Shown: positions 1 to 9,611, counted from the first letter of the stretch. The stretch: DNA of 64,000 nucleotides from Mesorhizobium sp. B2-1-8 (GCF_006442545.2 NZ_CP083952.1:2287501-2351500), one strand, 5' to 3'. Made by a program: numbers and translations. Notes: a model not told the origin generated them from the letters alone.

Positions 1-512
1 CCAACCCGTTGAAGACCCCGGCCCATATCGTTCCGGAATGGTACTTCCTGCCGTTCTACGCGATCCTGCGCGCCATCACCTTCAACATCGGGCCGATCAA
101 TTCCAAGCTCGGCGGCGTGCTGTGCATGTTCGGCGCCATCGTCATGCTGTTCCTGGTGCCGTGGCTCGATACCTCCAAGGTGCGCTCGGCGGTCTACCGG
201 CCCTGGTACAAGCTGTTCTTCTGGCTGTTCGTGGCCAATGCCATCCTGCTGGGCTGGCTGGGCTCGCAGCCGGCGGAAGGCGGCGGTCTGTTGAGCCTCC
301 TAACCGGTGAGGTCGTGGGCAACTACGTTGGCTACGCTCAAGCTGCGACGCTGTTCTACTTCGCCTTCTTCCTCGTCATCCTGCCGGTGCTCGGCCTGAT
401 CGAGACACCGCGCAGGCTGCCGAATTCGATCACCGAGGCGGTGCTGGAGAAGAACAAGGGCGGCAGCGGACATCCGGCGGGCGCCATGGCAGCACCTGAG
501 ACCAAGGGCTGA
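1..512 (+). CDS. petB: Cytochrome b of the bc1 complex, C-terminal part (5' end outside window)
   Basis: The reading frame is already open at base 3 and encodes the last ~170 residues of cytochrome b, the quinol-oxidising membrane subunit of complex III. It opens with the highly conserved segment [20 protein letters not shown], which contains the PEW(Y) motif of the Qo site. Three further hydrophobic helices follow (near 115-170, 205-265 and 335-400). The TTG at 9 is an internal Leu codon, not a start. The cytochrome c1 gene follows after 27 bp, so the two form the end of a pet (fbc) operon whose Rieske gene would lie upstream, outside the window. Confidence 0.95.
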   Translation, partial: NPLKTPAHIVPEWYFLPFYAILRAITFNIGPINSKLGGVLCMFGAIVMLFLVPWLDTSKVRSAVYRPWYKLFFWLFVANAILLGWLGSQPAEGGGLLSLLTGEVVGNYVGYAQAATLFYFAFFLVILPVLGLIETPRRLPNSITEAVLEKNKGGSGHPAGAMAAPETKG

Positions 513-539
513 GCGGTAGAGAATCTAAGGGGATTTGGC

Positions 540-1412
540 ATGAAAAAGATTCTCACCTCGCTGGCGCTGGTCGGCCTTGTGGCCGCCGGCACTGGGGTAG
601 CAGGCACTTGGGCGTTCGCGGCCGAAGAGGCGCACAACGCGGCGGCTCCGACGCATTTCCCGATCAACGAGCCGAAGGAAATGAGCTGGAGCTTCACCGG
701 CCCGTTCGGCACCTATGACAAGGCGCAGCTGCAGCGCGGCCTGAAGGTCTACAAGGAAGTCTGCTCGGCCTGCCATTCGATGAACCTGGTGGCGTTCCGC
801 ACGCTTTCGGACCTCGGCTACAGCGACGCCCAGATCAAGACGCTGGCGGCCGAGTACACCATCCATGACGGCCCCAACGATGCCGGCGACATGTTCGACC
901 GTCCCGGCAAGCCGTCCGATCATTTCCCGGCGCCGTTCGCCAACGAGGAAGCCGCCGCTGCCTCCAATGGCGGCGCGGCGCCGCCTGACATGTCGCTGCT
1001 GGCCAAGGCGCGCGGCGTCGAGCGCGGCTTTCCGCAGTTCGTCTTCGACATCTTCACCCAGTATGACGCGGGCGGCCCCGACTATATCCATTCGCTGCTG
1101 ACCGGCTACGACCAGACGCCGCCGGCCGGAATGGTCATCCCGGAAGGCACGCACTACAATCCGTACTTCATGTCCAGCGTATCGTTGAAGATGCCCAAGC
1201 CGCTCTCGGACGGCCAGGTGACCTATGACGACGGTTCGCCGCAGACTATCGACCAGTATTCCCGCGACGTGGCTGCCTTCCTGACATGGGCGGCCGAGCC
1301 GCACATGGAAGACCGCAAGAAGATGGGCTTCCGCGTGCTGGTGTTCCTGCTCCTGTTCGGCGCCCTGGTCTACATGACCAAGCGCAAGGTGTGGGAAGCC
1401 GTCGCGCACTAA
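540..1412 (+). CDS. petC: Cytochrome c1 of the bc1 complex
   Basis: 290-residue haem subunit of complex III that passes electrons from the Rieske protein to soluble or membrane cytochrome c. It has an N-terminal signal sequence (about residues 1-28, cleavage near AFA), a haem-binding CSACH at residues 75-79, a candidate axial Met at about 218 in KMPKPL, and one C-terminal membrane helix at about 264-282 followed by the positive KRK anchor. Length and order of elements match alphaproteobacterial cytochrome c1. A purine-rich AAGGGG precedes the ATG. A hairpin 25 bp past the stop probably ends the operon. Confidence 0.96.
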   Translation: MKKILTSLALVGLVAAGTGVAGTWAFAAEEAHNAAAPTHFPINEPKEMSWSFTGPFGTYDKAQLQRGLKVYKEVCSACHSMNLVAFRTLSDLGYSDAQIKTLAAEYTIHDGPNDAGDMFDRPGKPSDHFPAPFANEEAAAASNGGAAPPDMSLLAKARGVERGFPQFVFDIFTQYDAGGPDYIHSLLTGYDQTPPAGMVIPEGTHYNPYFMSSVSLKMPKPLSDGQVTYDDGSPQTIDQYSRDVAAFLTWAAEPHMEDRKKMGFRVLVFLLLFGALVYMTKRKVWEAVAH

Positions 1413-1436
1413 GGCGGCCGTTCGGAGCACGACATG

Positions 1437-1464
1437 GGGCGCCGCGAGGCGCCCTTTCTGCTTT
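1437..1464 (+). terminator. Hairpin terminator after petC
   Basis: A 7-bp GC stem (GGGCGCC at 1437-1443, GGCGCCC at 1448-1454) closes on a GCGA loop and is followed by a broken T-run (TTTCTGCTTTT). It lies 25 bp after the petC stop and before apt, as expected for the end of the pet operon. Confidence 0.65.
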
Positions 1465-1488
1465 TGGGGTGGATTACACCGCCACACC

Positions 1489-1518
1489 TGTGCGGTGTCA
1501 CATGGCCGTCACCGCACA
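1489..1518. promoter_or_regulatory. Perfect 9-bp inverted repeat upstream of apt
   Basis: TGTGCGGTG (1489-1497) and CACCGCACA (1510-1518) are perfect inverted copies separated by 12 bp, about 115 bp before the apt start. It could be an operator or an mRNA hairpin. No T-run follows, so it is not a typical terminator. I do not recognise the binding protein. Confidence 0.35.
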
Positions 1519-1633
1519 TGCCGGATGTGCTTGTCTCGACCGTCACATCGCGCTAGCCGTTGTCGGTCGCGCCGGGTTACGATCGGCCCCGCGCCGTTTC
1601 GCTTCTGTCAGCTGGATCATCCGGAGCCGCTTC

Positions 1634-2179
1634 ATGAAATCCTCGCTCGAAGACACGCTGCTGGCGTCGATCCGCACCATTCCGGACTATCCCAGGCCTG
1701 GCATCCTGTTTCGCGACATCACCACGCTGCTCGGCAACGCGCGCGCTTTCCGCCGCGCCATCGACGAGCTGGTGCATCCCTATGCCGGGCAGAAGATCGA
1801 CAAGATCGCCGGCATCGAAGCGCGCGGCTTCATCCTTGGCGGCGCCGTCGCCCATCAGCTTTCGGCCGGCTTCGTGCCGATCCGCAAAAAGGGCAAGCTG
1901 CCTTATGAGACCGTGCGCGTCGCCTACAGCCTGGAATACGGGCTGGACGAGATGGAAATGCACAAGGACGGCGTCGCGCCCGGCGAGAAGGTGATCCTGG
2001 TCGACGATCTGATCGCCACCGGCGGCACGGCGGAAGCGGCGGTCAAGCTGCTGCGCCAGATCGGCGCCGACATCCTCGCCGCCTGCTTCGTCATTGACCT
2101 GCCGGATCTGGGCGGGCGCGCGAAGCTTGAAGCGCTCGGCGTGCCGGTGCGGACGCTGATCGGCTTCGAGGGCCATTGA
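1634..2179 (+). CDS. apt: Adenine phosphoribosyltransferase
   Basis: 181 residues. Converts adenine and PRPP to AMP and pyrophosphate in purine salvage. The PRPP-binding loop [13 protein letters not shown] is at residues 120-132, and the N-terminal [17 protein letters not shown] block is typical of bacterial Apt. The ATG at 1634 gives the normal family length; the frame is open upstream, but that part has no resemblance to Apt. It stands alone, 221 bp after petC, and ends at a short palindrome. prs, which makes the PRPP substrate, is about 11 kb away. Confidence 0.95.
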   Translation: MKSSLEDTLLASIRTIPDYPRPGILFRDITTLLGNARAFRRAIDELVHPYAGQKIDKIAGIEARGFILGGAVAHQLSAGFVPIRKKGKLPYETVRVAYSLEYGLDEMEMHKDGVAPGEKVILVDDLIATGGTAEAAVKLLRQIGADILAACFVIDLPDLGGRAKLEALGVPVRTLIGFEGH

Positions 2180-2191
2180 GGGTGCGGGTTT

Positions 2192-2216
2192 CCCTTCTCC
2201 CACAGGGGGAGAAGGG
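2192..2216. terminator. CCTTCTCCC palindrome between apt and the MaoC genes
   Basis: CCCTTCTCCC (2192-2201) and GGGAGAAGGG (2207-2216) form a 10-bp stem with a 5-nt loop between convergent genes, so it can act in both directions. The same core starts the longer interspersed repeat at 50324 and 50458, so this is probably a short copy of that family used as a terminator. Confidence 0.55.
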
Positions 2217-2229
2217 AGAAGCGCCTGTG

Positions 2230-2688
2230 CTACTCCACCTTCACTAGCACCGCACTTTCGAATTCCAGCACCTTGCCGCCGGTCGAATCGGTGGCCTCGC
2301 AGAGCAGCGCCAGCAAACGCCAGCCGGGGCGGGACGCGATGGGGCGGTGGGAAAGCGCCGTGCGGGTGAAGGTGATGGTTTGCCCGGCATAGACGGGCTT
2401 CAGCCATTTCAGGTTCTTGAAGCCGGGCGAGGGGCCGAATTCGGGCACCGGGCCGTCCCAGCCTTCGGCGTCCAGGCGGGTCTCCAGGTTCAGCTTCATC
2501 CAGGTGGCGGCGGTATGCCAGCCGGAGGCGCAGAGCCCGCCGAGCACGCTCTTCCTCGCGGCGTCCTCGTCGATATGGAAGATCTGCGGGTCGTATTTGC
2601 GGGCGAACGCCTTGATCGCCTCGGGCTCGAATGTGTGCGAGCCCAGCGTCACCGTGGTGCCGATGCGGAAGAATTCATCCAGTGTCAT
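2230..2688 (-). CDS. MaoC-like (R)-specific enoyl-CoA hydratase/dehydratase, downstream copy
   Basis: 152 residues with the hot-dog fold pattern of MaoC-type dehydratases: a segment DPQIFHIDEDAA, where the catalytic Asp/His lie in family members, then GGLCASGWHTAATWMK and a C-terminal strand region. The substrate is probably an acyl-CoA, but the sequence does not say which. The ATG at 2688 overlaps the stop of the upstream gene by 4 bp (ATGA). The two genes are paralogous (shared LGGLxASGWHT), so they may be two subunits of one hydratase. The frame is open further upstream, but that part lies inside the neighbour gene. Confidence 0.85.
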   Translation of the reverse strand: MTLDEFFRIGTTVTLGSHTFEPEAIKAFARKYDPQIFHIDEDAARKSVLGGLCASGWHTAATWMKLNLETRLDAEGWDGPVPEFGPSPGFKNLKWLKPVYAGQTITFTRTALSHRPIASRPGWRLLALLCEATDSTGGKVLEFESAVLVKVE

Positions 2689-3155
2689 GACAGGCTCCCG
2701 GCGGCATCGCGGGTCAGGAACATGACGGAATTCTCGAGCTCGAAGACGCTTTCGCCGCGCTGGTTGACCAGTTCGCTGCGCATGGTCACGAAGCCGAGTT
2801 GCGGCTTCGACTTCGACAGGCGCCTGGCCAGAACCACCAGGTTGCCCCGCAGCGTATCGCCGGCGAGCACCGGCTTCTTCCATTTGACCTGATCGACGCC
2901 AGGCGCACCCTGGCAGGTGGAGTCCAGCAAGAAGGCATCGCACAGCATGCGCATGAACATGGCGCAGGTGTGCCAACCCGAAGCCGACAGGCCACCGAGG
3001 ATGCTGGCCTTGCCAGCCTCCTCGTCGAGGTGCATCGGCTGCGCATCGAACTCGCTGGCGAACTCGATGATCTCGGCCGCGCTCACCTGCTTGGCGCCGA
3101 GGTCGAACGAGGTCCCCTCCACGAAGTCCTCATACGCCCATGTCTTTGCGGTCAT
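2685..3155 (-). CDS. MaoC-like (R)-specific enoyl-CoA hydratase/dehydratase, upstream copy
   Basis: 156 residues, first gene of the pair. It has the MaoC hydratase block DAQPMHLDEEAGKASILGG and the shared SASGWHTCAMFMR. The Asp/His pair of the hydratase motif is present as in the sister protein. I chose the ATG at 3155; a TTG at 3164 would add three residues and neither has a strong ribosome site. The two-gene arrangement with a 4-bp overlap suggests joint translation. Function is inferred from the fold family only; fatty acid or branched-chain acyl-CoA metabolism is possible. Confidence 0.85.
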   Translation of the reverse strand: MTAKTWAYEDFVEGTSFDLGAKQVSAAEIIEFASEFDAQPMHLDEEAGKASILGGLSASGWHTCAMFMRMLCDAFLLDSTCQGAPGVDQVKWKKPVLAGDTLRGNLVVLARRLSKSKPQLGFVTMRSELVNQRGESVFELENSVMFLTRDAAGSLS

Positions 3156-3309
3156 GGTCTGCAAATCCGGTTGTAGAATGCGCGATCCGCATGGATCGGC
3201 AAAACCCGGATGCAGGCCGCGGGCGGTTTGGTCAAGCCCTTTCTGGTGAGCCAGCCGGCGCGATCGGGCCCGCGGCAGCGGTCGGCGCCAGCCGCGCGCC
3301 TCCGATAGT

Positions 3310-4644
3310 CTAGCGGGCGTTCGGCAGGATCTGGTGCAGGACGATCGCCCAGACGGCGCCGAAGGCGATGGATGAGCCTAAAATATACTGAACGATGTCG
3401 GGCAACGTCTTGATGAAATCCGGCGGCGCCAGTGTGGCGAACAGCGCCATCAGGATCGGCAGGCCGATGACCAGCATGTTCCTTTCGGTCAGCGGCGTGG
3501 CGCGCACCACGCGAAAACCGTTCATGGCGATGACGACGCACAGCACGCCGAAGACGCCACCGATCACCGGTCCCGGGATCGAGGCGATGACCGCGGAGAG
3601 CTTGCCGATCAGCCCGAACAGCACCAGGAAGATGCCGGCCGCCGCGAAGGCGGCACGGCTGGCGATGCCGGTTATGGCGATGATGCCGGCATTGGACGAA
3701 TAGCCGGTGACCGGTGTGCTGCACAGCAGCGCGCTGATGAGGCAGCCGAGGCCTTCGCCGGTAGCGCCCCGGTCGAGCTGCTGGTCCGAGAGCGGCCTAT
3801 CGATGACGGCGCCGACCGCGAACCAGGTACCGGTGGTTTCGGCGAGGACGACGATATAGACGATCAGCATCGTCAGCGTCGCAGACCAGGAGAAGGTCAC
3901 GTCGAGATTGAGGAATGCAATGCGCGGCATGGAAAACCAGGTCGCGGCGGAAACGCCCGTCATGTCCAACTGACCCATGAAAGCGGCCGCCACGCTGCCT
4001 GCGACGAGCGCGATGATGACGGACAGCAGGCGCAGCCAAGCGCCTTTCGCGCCAAGCGCCATGCCGGTCAGCATGCAGCCGACAAGCACTGCCGCGGCGA
4101 TGAAGGCGAGGATGATGTTGCCGCCGACGGTGGCGGCGCCGTGGACAGCGAACACGCTCTCCTTCAGCGCCACCGGCATCAGCGCGACGCCGACGACGAT
4201 GATGATGGCGCCGCCAACGATGGGCGGCACGAAGCGGTTGACGAGACGGTGGAAGAGCTTTGTCGGCGAGCCAAGCAGCATGACCAGGATGGCGCCCGGA
4301 ATGAGCGCGCCGATCACGGCGGACAGTCCTGCCATGCCGCCGCCGGCGCCGAAGGCAATCGCCAGCACCGCGCCGATCGGGACGAAGGACGGTCCCTGGA
4401 CGACCGGCAGCCGCATCAGAAGCTGCGACTGGATCAGGGTTGCGACGCCGGCCGCCACGAAGGCCGACTGGATGAACGCGCCGGCGTCGCCGACGCTGAA
4501 GGCAAGCACCGAAGCGATGATGAACGGCACGATATAAACGTCCATCGCCAGCACGTGCTGGAGGCCGAGCAGGGCGGCCTTGCCCAGCGGCAACGGATCG
4601 TCCGGCTGAGCGATCAAAGTGATTTCTGGCGCAACGCGTTCCAT
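3310..4644 (-). CDS. NCS2-family xanthine/guanine/uracil permease
   Basis: 444 residues with about 12 to 14 hydrophobic segments, an NCS2 nucleobase:cation symporter of the inner membrane. The N-terminal GLQHVLAMDVYIVPFIIAS and the later VTGYSSNAGIIAITGIASR blocks are typical of the family. It is divergent from a guanine deaminase gene with 136 bp between the starts, so guanine or another oxopurine is the likely substrate rather than uracil; this is inferred from context. The starts of both genes share one intergenic control region. Confidence 0.9.
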   Translation of the reverse strand: MERVAPEITLIAQPDDPLPLGKAALLGLQHVLAMDVYIVPFIIASVLAFSVGDAGAFIQSAFVAAGVATLIQSQLLMRLPVVQGPSFVPIGAVLAIAFGAGGGMAGLSAVIGALIPGAILVMLLGSPTKLFHRLVNRFVPPIVGGAIIIVVGVALMPVALKESVFAVHGAATVGGNIILAFIAAAVLVGCMLTGMALGAKGAWLRLLSVIIALVAGSVAAAFMGQLDMTGVSAATWFSMPRIAFLNLDVTFSWSATLTMLIVYIVVLAETTGTWFAVGAVIDRPLSDQQLDRGATGEGLGCLISALLCSTPVTGYSSNAGIIAITGIASRAAFAAAGIFLVLFGLIGKLSAVIASIPGPVIGGVFGVLCVVIAMNGFRVVRATPLTERNMLVIGLPILMALFATLAPPDFIKTLPDIVQYILGSSIAFGAVWAIVLHQILPNAR

Positions 4645-4780
4645 GATGTCCCCTCTGGAAATCCCCGGCCGATCATGGGATCAGTCGGCGGCAAAGGACA
4701 GCGGTGGAAATGTTTGCCAACTGTTTTCTTCTAGGCCACGCGTCGGCAGTCCCGCGCGCCAGCAGAACCGGAGCGACAAT

Positions 4781-6148
4781 ATGACGGCAGAACCGTTCAC
4801 GCTGCTTGGCACTGCCTTCCACACGCCCGAGCGTGGCAGGCTGGAGGTGCTGGAGGAGCATCTGTTCTGCGTTGGTGCGCAAGGGCGCATAGCCGAGATC
4901 CTGGCGCCCGGCCACCCGGAATACGCGGTGACGATGAGCGATGCCCGTCAGGCTGGCAGGCTGATGGAACTCGGTGAGGGGCAGTTCCTGCTGCCCGGAC
5001 TCATCGACCTGCACATCCATGCGCCGCAATGGCCGCAGATGGGCAAGGCGCTGGATGTGCCGCTCGAAGTCTGGCTGCAGAAATACACCTTTCCGCTCGA
5101 GGCCCGCTATGCGGATTTGGACTATGCTCGCGAGGTCTATGCCGATCTGGTCGACAATCTTCTCGCCAACGGCACCACCACGGCGCTCTATTTCGCCACC
5201 GTCCACGTCGAGGCGAGCGTGGCGCTCGCCGAGACATGCCTCGAAAAGGGCCAGCGCGCCCTGGTCGGCAAGGTGGTGATGGACGATCCCGAACAGTGCC
5301 CACCCTTCTACCGCGATACCGATGCGGCAAGTGCCGTTTCGGATACCAGGCGCTTCATCGAAGCGGTCAGGTCATTGGGTCCGGGCGAAAGGCCGCTGGT
5401 CCAGCCGGTGATAACGCCACGCTTCATTCCAAGCTGCACGGATGCGGCTTTGCAGGGGCTGGGCGAGCTCGCCGAGGAGTTCGGCTGCCACGTGCAGACC
5501 CATTGCTCCGAAAGCGATTGGGCAAAACAGTTCGTGGAAGACCGCTTCGGCCGCACCGATGCGGCAAGCCTCGATGGTTTCGGCCTGCTCACCCGCCACA
5601 CGATCCTGGCGCATTCGAACTTCATAGACGGACAGGACATGGATCTGATCAAGGAGAAGGGCGCTGGCGTCGCTCATTGCCCGCTCTCCAATATCTACTT
5701 CGCCAATGCGGTGTTTCCGCTGCGCGCGGCACTCGACCGGCACATGCATGTCGGTCTCGGCACCGATATTTCAGGCGGCTACAGCCCATCGCTGTTCGAT
5801 GGCTGCCGGCATGCGCTGTCTGCCTCGAGGACGCTGCAGAGCGGCGTGCATGCCGGTCTGCCGGCAGAGGAGCGCGGCGCGCCCGGCGAGCCGATCACGC
5901 ATCAGGAAGCGTTCTGGCTGGCGACTGCCGGAGGTGCTGAAGCGCTCGACCTGCCGACGGGCAGTTTTCGCGTCGGACACGAATTCGACGCGCTGCTGAT
6001 CGACACGAAAGCGAGCGCCTCGAATATCCACCTCAACGCTGCCGACGATACGCTCGACGACATCTTCCAGAAGATTGTGCTCAATGCGGGGCGCGCCAAT
6101 ATTGCCGCTGTGTGGGTTGGAGGCCGCAGGGTGATCGGCGGTAGCTGA
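4781..6148 (+). CDS. guaD: Guanine deaminase
   Basis: 455 residues. Hydrolyses guanine to xanthine and ammonia. Amidohydrolase fold: PGLIDLHIHAPQ gives the first metal ligands H78 and H80, QTHCSE gives H241, LAHSNF gives H278, and LGTDISGG gives the Asp at 329. The HAPQWPQMG segment is specific to guanine deaminases within the amidohydrolases. The ATG at 4781 follows GGAGCGAC and gives the normal length; an open extension to 4619 overlaps the divergent permease and is unlikely. Together with the permease it makes a guanine uptake and breakdown pair. Confidence 0.95.
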   Translation: MTAEPFTLLGTAFHTPERGRLEVLEEHLFCVGAQGRIAEILAPGHPEYAVTMSDARQAGRLMELGEGQFLLPGLIDLHIHAPQWPQMGKALDVPLEVWLQKYTFPLEARYADLDYAREVYADLVDNLLANGTTTALYFATVHVEASVALAETCLEKGQRALVGKVVMDDPEQCPPFYRDTDAASAVSDTRRFIEAVRSLGPGERPLVQPVITPRFIPSCTDAALQGLGELAEEFGCHVQTHCSESDWAKQFVEDRFGRTDAASLDGFGLLTRHTILAHSNFIDGQDMDLIKEKGAGVAHCPLSNIYFANAVFPLRAALDRHMHVGLGTDISGGYSPSLFDGCRHALSASRTLQSGVHAGLPAEERGAPGEPITHQEAFWLATAGGAEALDLPTGSFRVGHEFDALLIDTKASASNIHLNAADDTLDDIFQKIVLNAGRANIAAVWVGGRRVIGGS

Positions 6149-6216
6149 GGCCGGCTTGTGGCCGCCCCGAGAGATTTGGACTTCACGGCGCCATGGGGGA
6201 CGTGATTTCCGTCACA

Positions 6217-7320
6217 TCACGTGTTGAACTTGAACAGCATGACGTCGCCGTCCTGGACGACGTATTCCTTGCCTTCATCGCGTGCCTTGCCGGCTTCCTT
6301 GGCCGCCACTTCGCCGCCCAGCGTGACGAAGTCGTTGTAGGCGATGGTTTGGGCGCGGATGAAGCCGCGTTCGAAGTCGGTGTGGATGACGCCGGCGGCC
6401 TGCGGGGCCTTGTCGCCCTTGTGGACGGTCCAGGCGCGCGTTTCCTTCGGACCGGCGGTGAAATAGGTGATCAGATGCAACAGATCGTAGCCGGCGCGGA
6501 TGACCTTGTTCAACCCCGGCTCGTCGAGCCCGAGCGAGGACAGGAACTCCATCTCCTCCTCGTCCGAGAGCTGGGCGACTTCGGCCTCGATCGCGGCCGA
6601 GATCACGACGGTGCCGGCGCCCTGCTCGGTGGCCATCTTTTCCACGGCCCTGGTGTGCTCGTTGCCGGTCGCGGCATCGGCCTCGGCGACGTTGCAGACA
6701 TAGAGCACCGGGTGCGAGGTCAGAAGGTTCAACCCCTGCAGGATGCGCAGGTCCTCCGCCGAAATCCCCTTGAGCAGGATGCGGGTCGGCTTGCCGGCCT
6801 GCAGCAGCTCGAGCGCTGCCTCCATCATCGGCAGCACCGTGGTCGCTTCCTTGTCCTTGCTGCCGGCGCGCTTGCGGATCTGGACGATGCGGCGCTCGAT
6901 GCTGTCGAGGTCGGCGAGCATCAGTTCGGTCTCGACCGTCTCGGCGTCGGCGACCGGGTCGATGCGGCCCTCGACATGGGTGATGTCGTCATCCTCGAAG
7001 CAGCGCAGCACATGCACGATGGCGTCGACCTCGCGGATGTTGGCGAGGAACTGGTTGCCCAATCCTTCGCCCTTCGAGGCGCCGCGCACCAGGCCGGCAA
7101 TGTCGACGAAGGAGATGCGCGTCGGGATGATCTCCTTCGACTTGGCGACCTCGGCGATCTTCTGCAGGCGCGGATCGGGCACCGCCACCTCGCCGGTGTT
7201 CGGTTCGATGGTGCAGAACGGATAGTTGGCCGCCTGCGCGGCGGCCGTCCTCGTCAGCGCGTTGAAAAGCGTCGACTTGCCGACGTTGGGCAAGCCAACG
7301 ATGCCGCATTTGAAACCCAT
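6217..7320 (-). CDS. ychF: Ribosome-binding ATPase YchF (Obg-related)
   Basis: 367 residues, normal for the universally conserved YchF/OLA1 family, which binds ribosomes and prefers ATP over GTP. P-loop GLPNVGKST at residues 9-17; switch/G3 region with DIAGLV; the G4 position reads NVAE instead of the GTPase NKxD, as expected for an ATP-preferring YchF; a C-terminal TGS domain carries DFERGFIRAQTIAYNDF. It lies 94 bp downstream of pth in the same orientation, the common proteobacterial order rplY-pth-ychF. Confidence 0.97.
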   Translation of the reverse strand: MGFKCGIVGLPNVGKSTLFNALTRTAAAQAANYPFCTIEPNTGEVAVPDPRLQKIAEVAKSKEIIPTRISFVDIAGLVRGASKGEGLGNQFLANIREVDAIVHVLRCFEDDDITHVEGRIDPVADAETVETELMLADLDSIERRIVQIRKRAGSKDKEATTVLPMMEAALELLQAGKPTRILLKGISAEDLRILQGLNLLTSHPVLYVCNVAEADAATGNEHTRAVEKMATEQGAGTVVISAAIEAEVAQLSDEEEMEFLSSLGLDEPGLNKVIRAGYDLLHLITYFTAGPKETRAWTVHKGDKAPQAAGVIHTDFERGFIRAQTIAYNDFVTLGGEVAAKEAGKARDEGKEYVVQDGDVMLFKFNT

Positions 7321-7414
7321 TTTGTCCGGTCCTATCGGGAAAGCGAATTTGATGAGGGCTATGGGCGATAGGGGTGATCAACGTCAAGCCCTGTAACGTC
7401 GATGGTCCTGCGCC

Positions 7415-8152
7415 TCAGTCCTTGTTGCCGAACAGCTTTTTCAGCATGGCGGCCATCGGGCCGGTCTCAGGCAGTTTGGCGGGTGTCTGCTGGGGGCGGG
7501 CCTGGCGGACATGGCTCTGCTGTTTCGGAGCCTGCTTCTGGGCCGGCTTTTCCGGTTCGGCGCCGGCCTTACCCTGGACGGCAAGGGCGGCCTTGTTCAT
7601 GAAGCCGGACTCGTCGCCCTTGACGATCATCGCTGCATTGTCGGCGATCGCGTCGAGCAGCGGATCGAGCCATTCGCGGTCGGCCTTGGCGAAATCGCCG
7701 AGCACATGATGCTGGACCATTTCCTTGACGCCGGGATGGCCGACGCCGATGCGCACGCGCCGATAAGCGTTGCCGACATGGCCGTCGATCGAGCGGATGC
7801 CGTTGTGGCCGCCGGCGCCGCCGCCGGTCTTGATGCGCAGCTTGCCTTCGGCAAGATCGATCTCGTCATAGAAGACGGTGAGGGCGGAAAGGTCGAGCTT
7901 GTAGAAGCGCAGCGCTTCGCCGACCGACTGGCCGGACAGGTTCATGAAGGTCTGCGGCTTGATCAGGATGATCTTTTCGCCGCCGAGCGTGCCTTCGGAA
8001 ATCAGGCCCTGGAACTTCTTCGACCAGGGCGAAAAGGAATGGCGGCGAGCGATAGCGTCCGCCGCCATGAAGCCGACATTGTGCCGGTTTTGAGCATATT
8101 TCGCGCCCGGATTGCCGAGGCCTGCAAAGACAAGCGCCGTCTTCCCTGGCAT
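7415..8152 (-). CDS. pth: Peptidyl-tRNA hydrolase with C-terminal extension
   Basis: 245 residues. Releases peptides from peptidyl-tRNA that has dropped off the ribosome. [18 protein letters not shown] carries the conserved Asn14 and the catalytic His24, and DEIDL supplies the conserved acidic residue. Bacterial Pth is usually about 185-200 residues; here about 50 extra residues follow, rich in Ala, Pro, Gln and Lys and probably disordered (AQKQAPKQQ near the end). Such tails are seen in rhizobial Pth proteins. rplY lies 23 bp upstream, so the two are probably cotranscribed. Confidence 0.97.
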   Translation of the reverse strand: MPGKTALVFAGLGNPGAKYAQNRHNVGFMAADAIARRHSFSPWSKKFQGLISEGTLGGEKIILIKPQTFMNLSGQSVGEALRFYKLDLSALTVFYDEIDLAEGKLRIKTGGGAGGHNGIRSIDGHVGNAYRRVRIGVGHPGVKEMVQHHVLGDFAKADREWLDPLLDAIADNAAMIVKGDESGFMNKAALAVQGKAGAEPEKPAQKQAPKQQSHVRQARPQQTPAKLPETGPMAAMLKKLFGNKD

Positions 8153-8175
8153 CGTCCGCTCCGGGCGTGAAAGAG

Positions 8176-8817
8176 TTACTTCTCTTCGGCGGCCGGAGCC
8201 GCTTCGGGAGCCTCAGCCTCGACCGTCTCTTCCGTCTCCGGCTTCATCGCCGCCGAACCAGCAACGGTCGCGATGGTGAAGTCGCGATCGGAGATGACCG
8301 GCTTGACGCCGGCCGGCAGCTTGACCGCCGAGATGTGGATCGAATCGCCGATGTCGGCGCCGGTGAGATCGACGGTGATGAATTCCGGGATCGCATTGGC
8401 CGGGCAGTGGAACTCGACTTCGTGACGCACGATGTTGAGCACGCCGCCACGCTTGATGCCGGGCGACTTGTCTTCATTGATGAAGTGCACGGGAACATCG
8501 ACGTTGACTTCCGTGTCCTTGCCAATGCGCAGGAAATCCACGTGCATCGGGAAGTCCTTGACGGGGTCGAGCTGGAAGTCCTTCGGCAGGACCTGGATCT
8601 TCTTGCCGTCGACGTCGATCGTGGCGACCGTGGTCAGGAACCCGCCGCCATGGATCTTGTAGAAGATGTCCTTGTAGGTGAGAGCGATCGCCAGGGGAGG
8701 CTGCTTGTCACCGTAAATTACTGCAGGTACTTTACCATTGCGGCGAACTGCACGGGCGGACCCCTTACCGACCTGTTCGCGCGCTTCGGCCTTGAGCTCG
8801 TAAGTTTCGTGGCTCAT
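8176..8817 (-). CDS. rplY: 50S ribosomal protein L25/Ctc family
   Basis: 213 residues, the long Ctc-type L25 with an N-terminal 5S-rRNA-binding domain ([20 protein letters not shown]) and a C-terminal TL5-like domain ([22 protein letters not shown]). The last 25 residues are Glu/Ala-rich and acidic. Start at the ATG at 8817, preceded by AAAGGAAAAA. First gene of rplY-pth-ychF. About 235 bp upstream is free of genes and would hold the promoter. Confidence 0.96.
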   Translation of the reverse strand: MSHETYELKAEAREQVGKGSARAVRRNGKVPAVIYGDKQPPLAIALTYKDIFYKIHGGGFLTTVATIDVDGKKIQVLPKDFQLDPVKDFPMHVDFLRIGKDTEVNVDVPVHFINEDKSPGIKRGGVLNIVRHEVEFHCPANAIPEFITVDLTGADIGDSIHISAVKLPAGVKPVISDRDFTIATVAGSAAMKPETEETVEAEAPEAAPAAEEK

Positions 8818-9051
8818 GGTTTTTCCTTTCGCGTGTTATGGAGCGTTTGCGGAGAGCAGTGTGCCCAAGCCGTAAACGTCGAAAGCCGCCAGACCTCGAT
8901 GTCCGAATGCCGGAAACCGCAGCGAGCGGATCTTTGTTCGGATCACAAGGGGAAGGCAGCCTTCCGCCGCGTTGCCTCCAAGGGTGTCTACGCGGGTGGC
9001 GGCTCTATAGCGGAAGGTGGGCAGGCGTGCAAGCGGTGGGAAGGCCGTCGC

Positions 9052-9480
9052 TTACCGGTCGCCGCTCAAGGCATCGCGCAGTGCCTGGACCTGCCGGTTC
9101 AGGGCGTCGAGCTCGGCCAGCGTCATGCCCGAGCGCTTAACCAGGGTCTCGTTCAGGCAGTTGCACTGCACGAGCAGCTTGCGGCCGGCTGATGTCAGGT
9201 CGACCTGCACCTGGCGCTCGTCGGTCTGGCTGCGCTGGCGGGTCAACAGGCCGGCCTGTTCCATGCGCCTGACCAGCGGCGTGACCGTGCTCGATTCCAG
9301 AGCGAGCCTGTGCGCGATCGCGCCGACAGACATGCCGTCGGCCTCGCCCAGCGCGTTGAGCACGAGATATTGCGGATAGGTGATGCCCATCTCGTCCAGC
9401 ATCGGCTTGTAGGTGCGATTGATCGCCATGCTGGTGGCGTAGAGCGTGAAGCAGAGCTGATTGTCCAACGGGAGAGGCAC
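9052..9480 (-). CDS. MarR-family regulator, OhrR-like with N-terminal Cys
   Basis: 142 residues, a winged-helix dimeric repressor. The N-terminal [20 protein letters not shown] is close to OhrR, in which this Cys senses organic peroxides; here it is Cys10. The recognition region [20 protein letters not shown] and the wing [11 protein letters not shown] are typical. The GTG at 9480 is chosen because it keeps the Cys segment; no ATG is in frame there. It is divergent from a haloperoxidase-type hydrolase, not from ohr, and palindromes fill the space between. Control of the hydrolase by this protein is an inference from position. Confidence 0.88.
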   Translation of the reverse strand: MPLPLDNQLCFTLYATSMAINRTYKPMLDEMGITYPQYLVLNALGEADGMSVGAIAHRLALESSTVTPLVRRMEQAGLLTRQRSQTDERQVQVDLTSAGRKLLVQCNCLNETLVKRSGMTLAELDALNRQVQALRDALSGDR

Positions 9481-9530
9481 GACGCATTCCTTTGCCGATT
9501 AAGCGCTCCAGATATGTACTACGAAAAATA

Positions 9531-9611
9531 ATATCGCGATACATATTTTTGTGGACACGGAGATCGAGCTGCGTTAGCGATATTGATATCGCGATATTGT
9601 TTATCGCGACA
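9531..9611. promoter_or_regulatory. Three TATCGCGATA-type palindromes, probable MarR operators
   Basis: Two perfect palindromes TATCGCGATA (9532-9541 and 9587-9596) and a near copy TATCGCGACA (9602-9611) sit in the AT-rich gap between the divergent MarR and hydrolase genes; a partial copy TAGCGATATT is at 9575-9584. Centres are 55 bp and 15 bp apart. The first is about 50 bp upstream of the MarR start, the last two 20-45 bp upstream of the hydrolase start, which fits repression of both promoters. Confidence 0.7.

Noticed and set aside
4645-4780. Purine riboswitch between permease and guanine deaminase
   Set aside because: The 136-bp gap shows no conserved purine-aptamer core or paired helices, and the gap serves divergent promoters.
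6193-7371. 392-codon plus-strand frame over ychF
   Set aside because: Mirror of YchF, with low-complexity Asp/Gly/Leu/Val composition and no motif.
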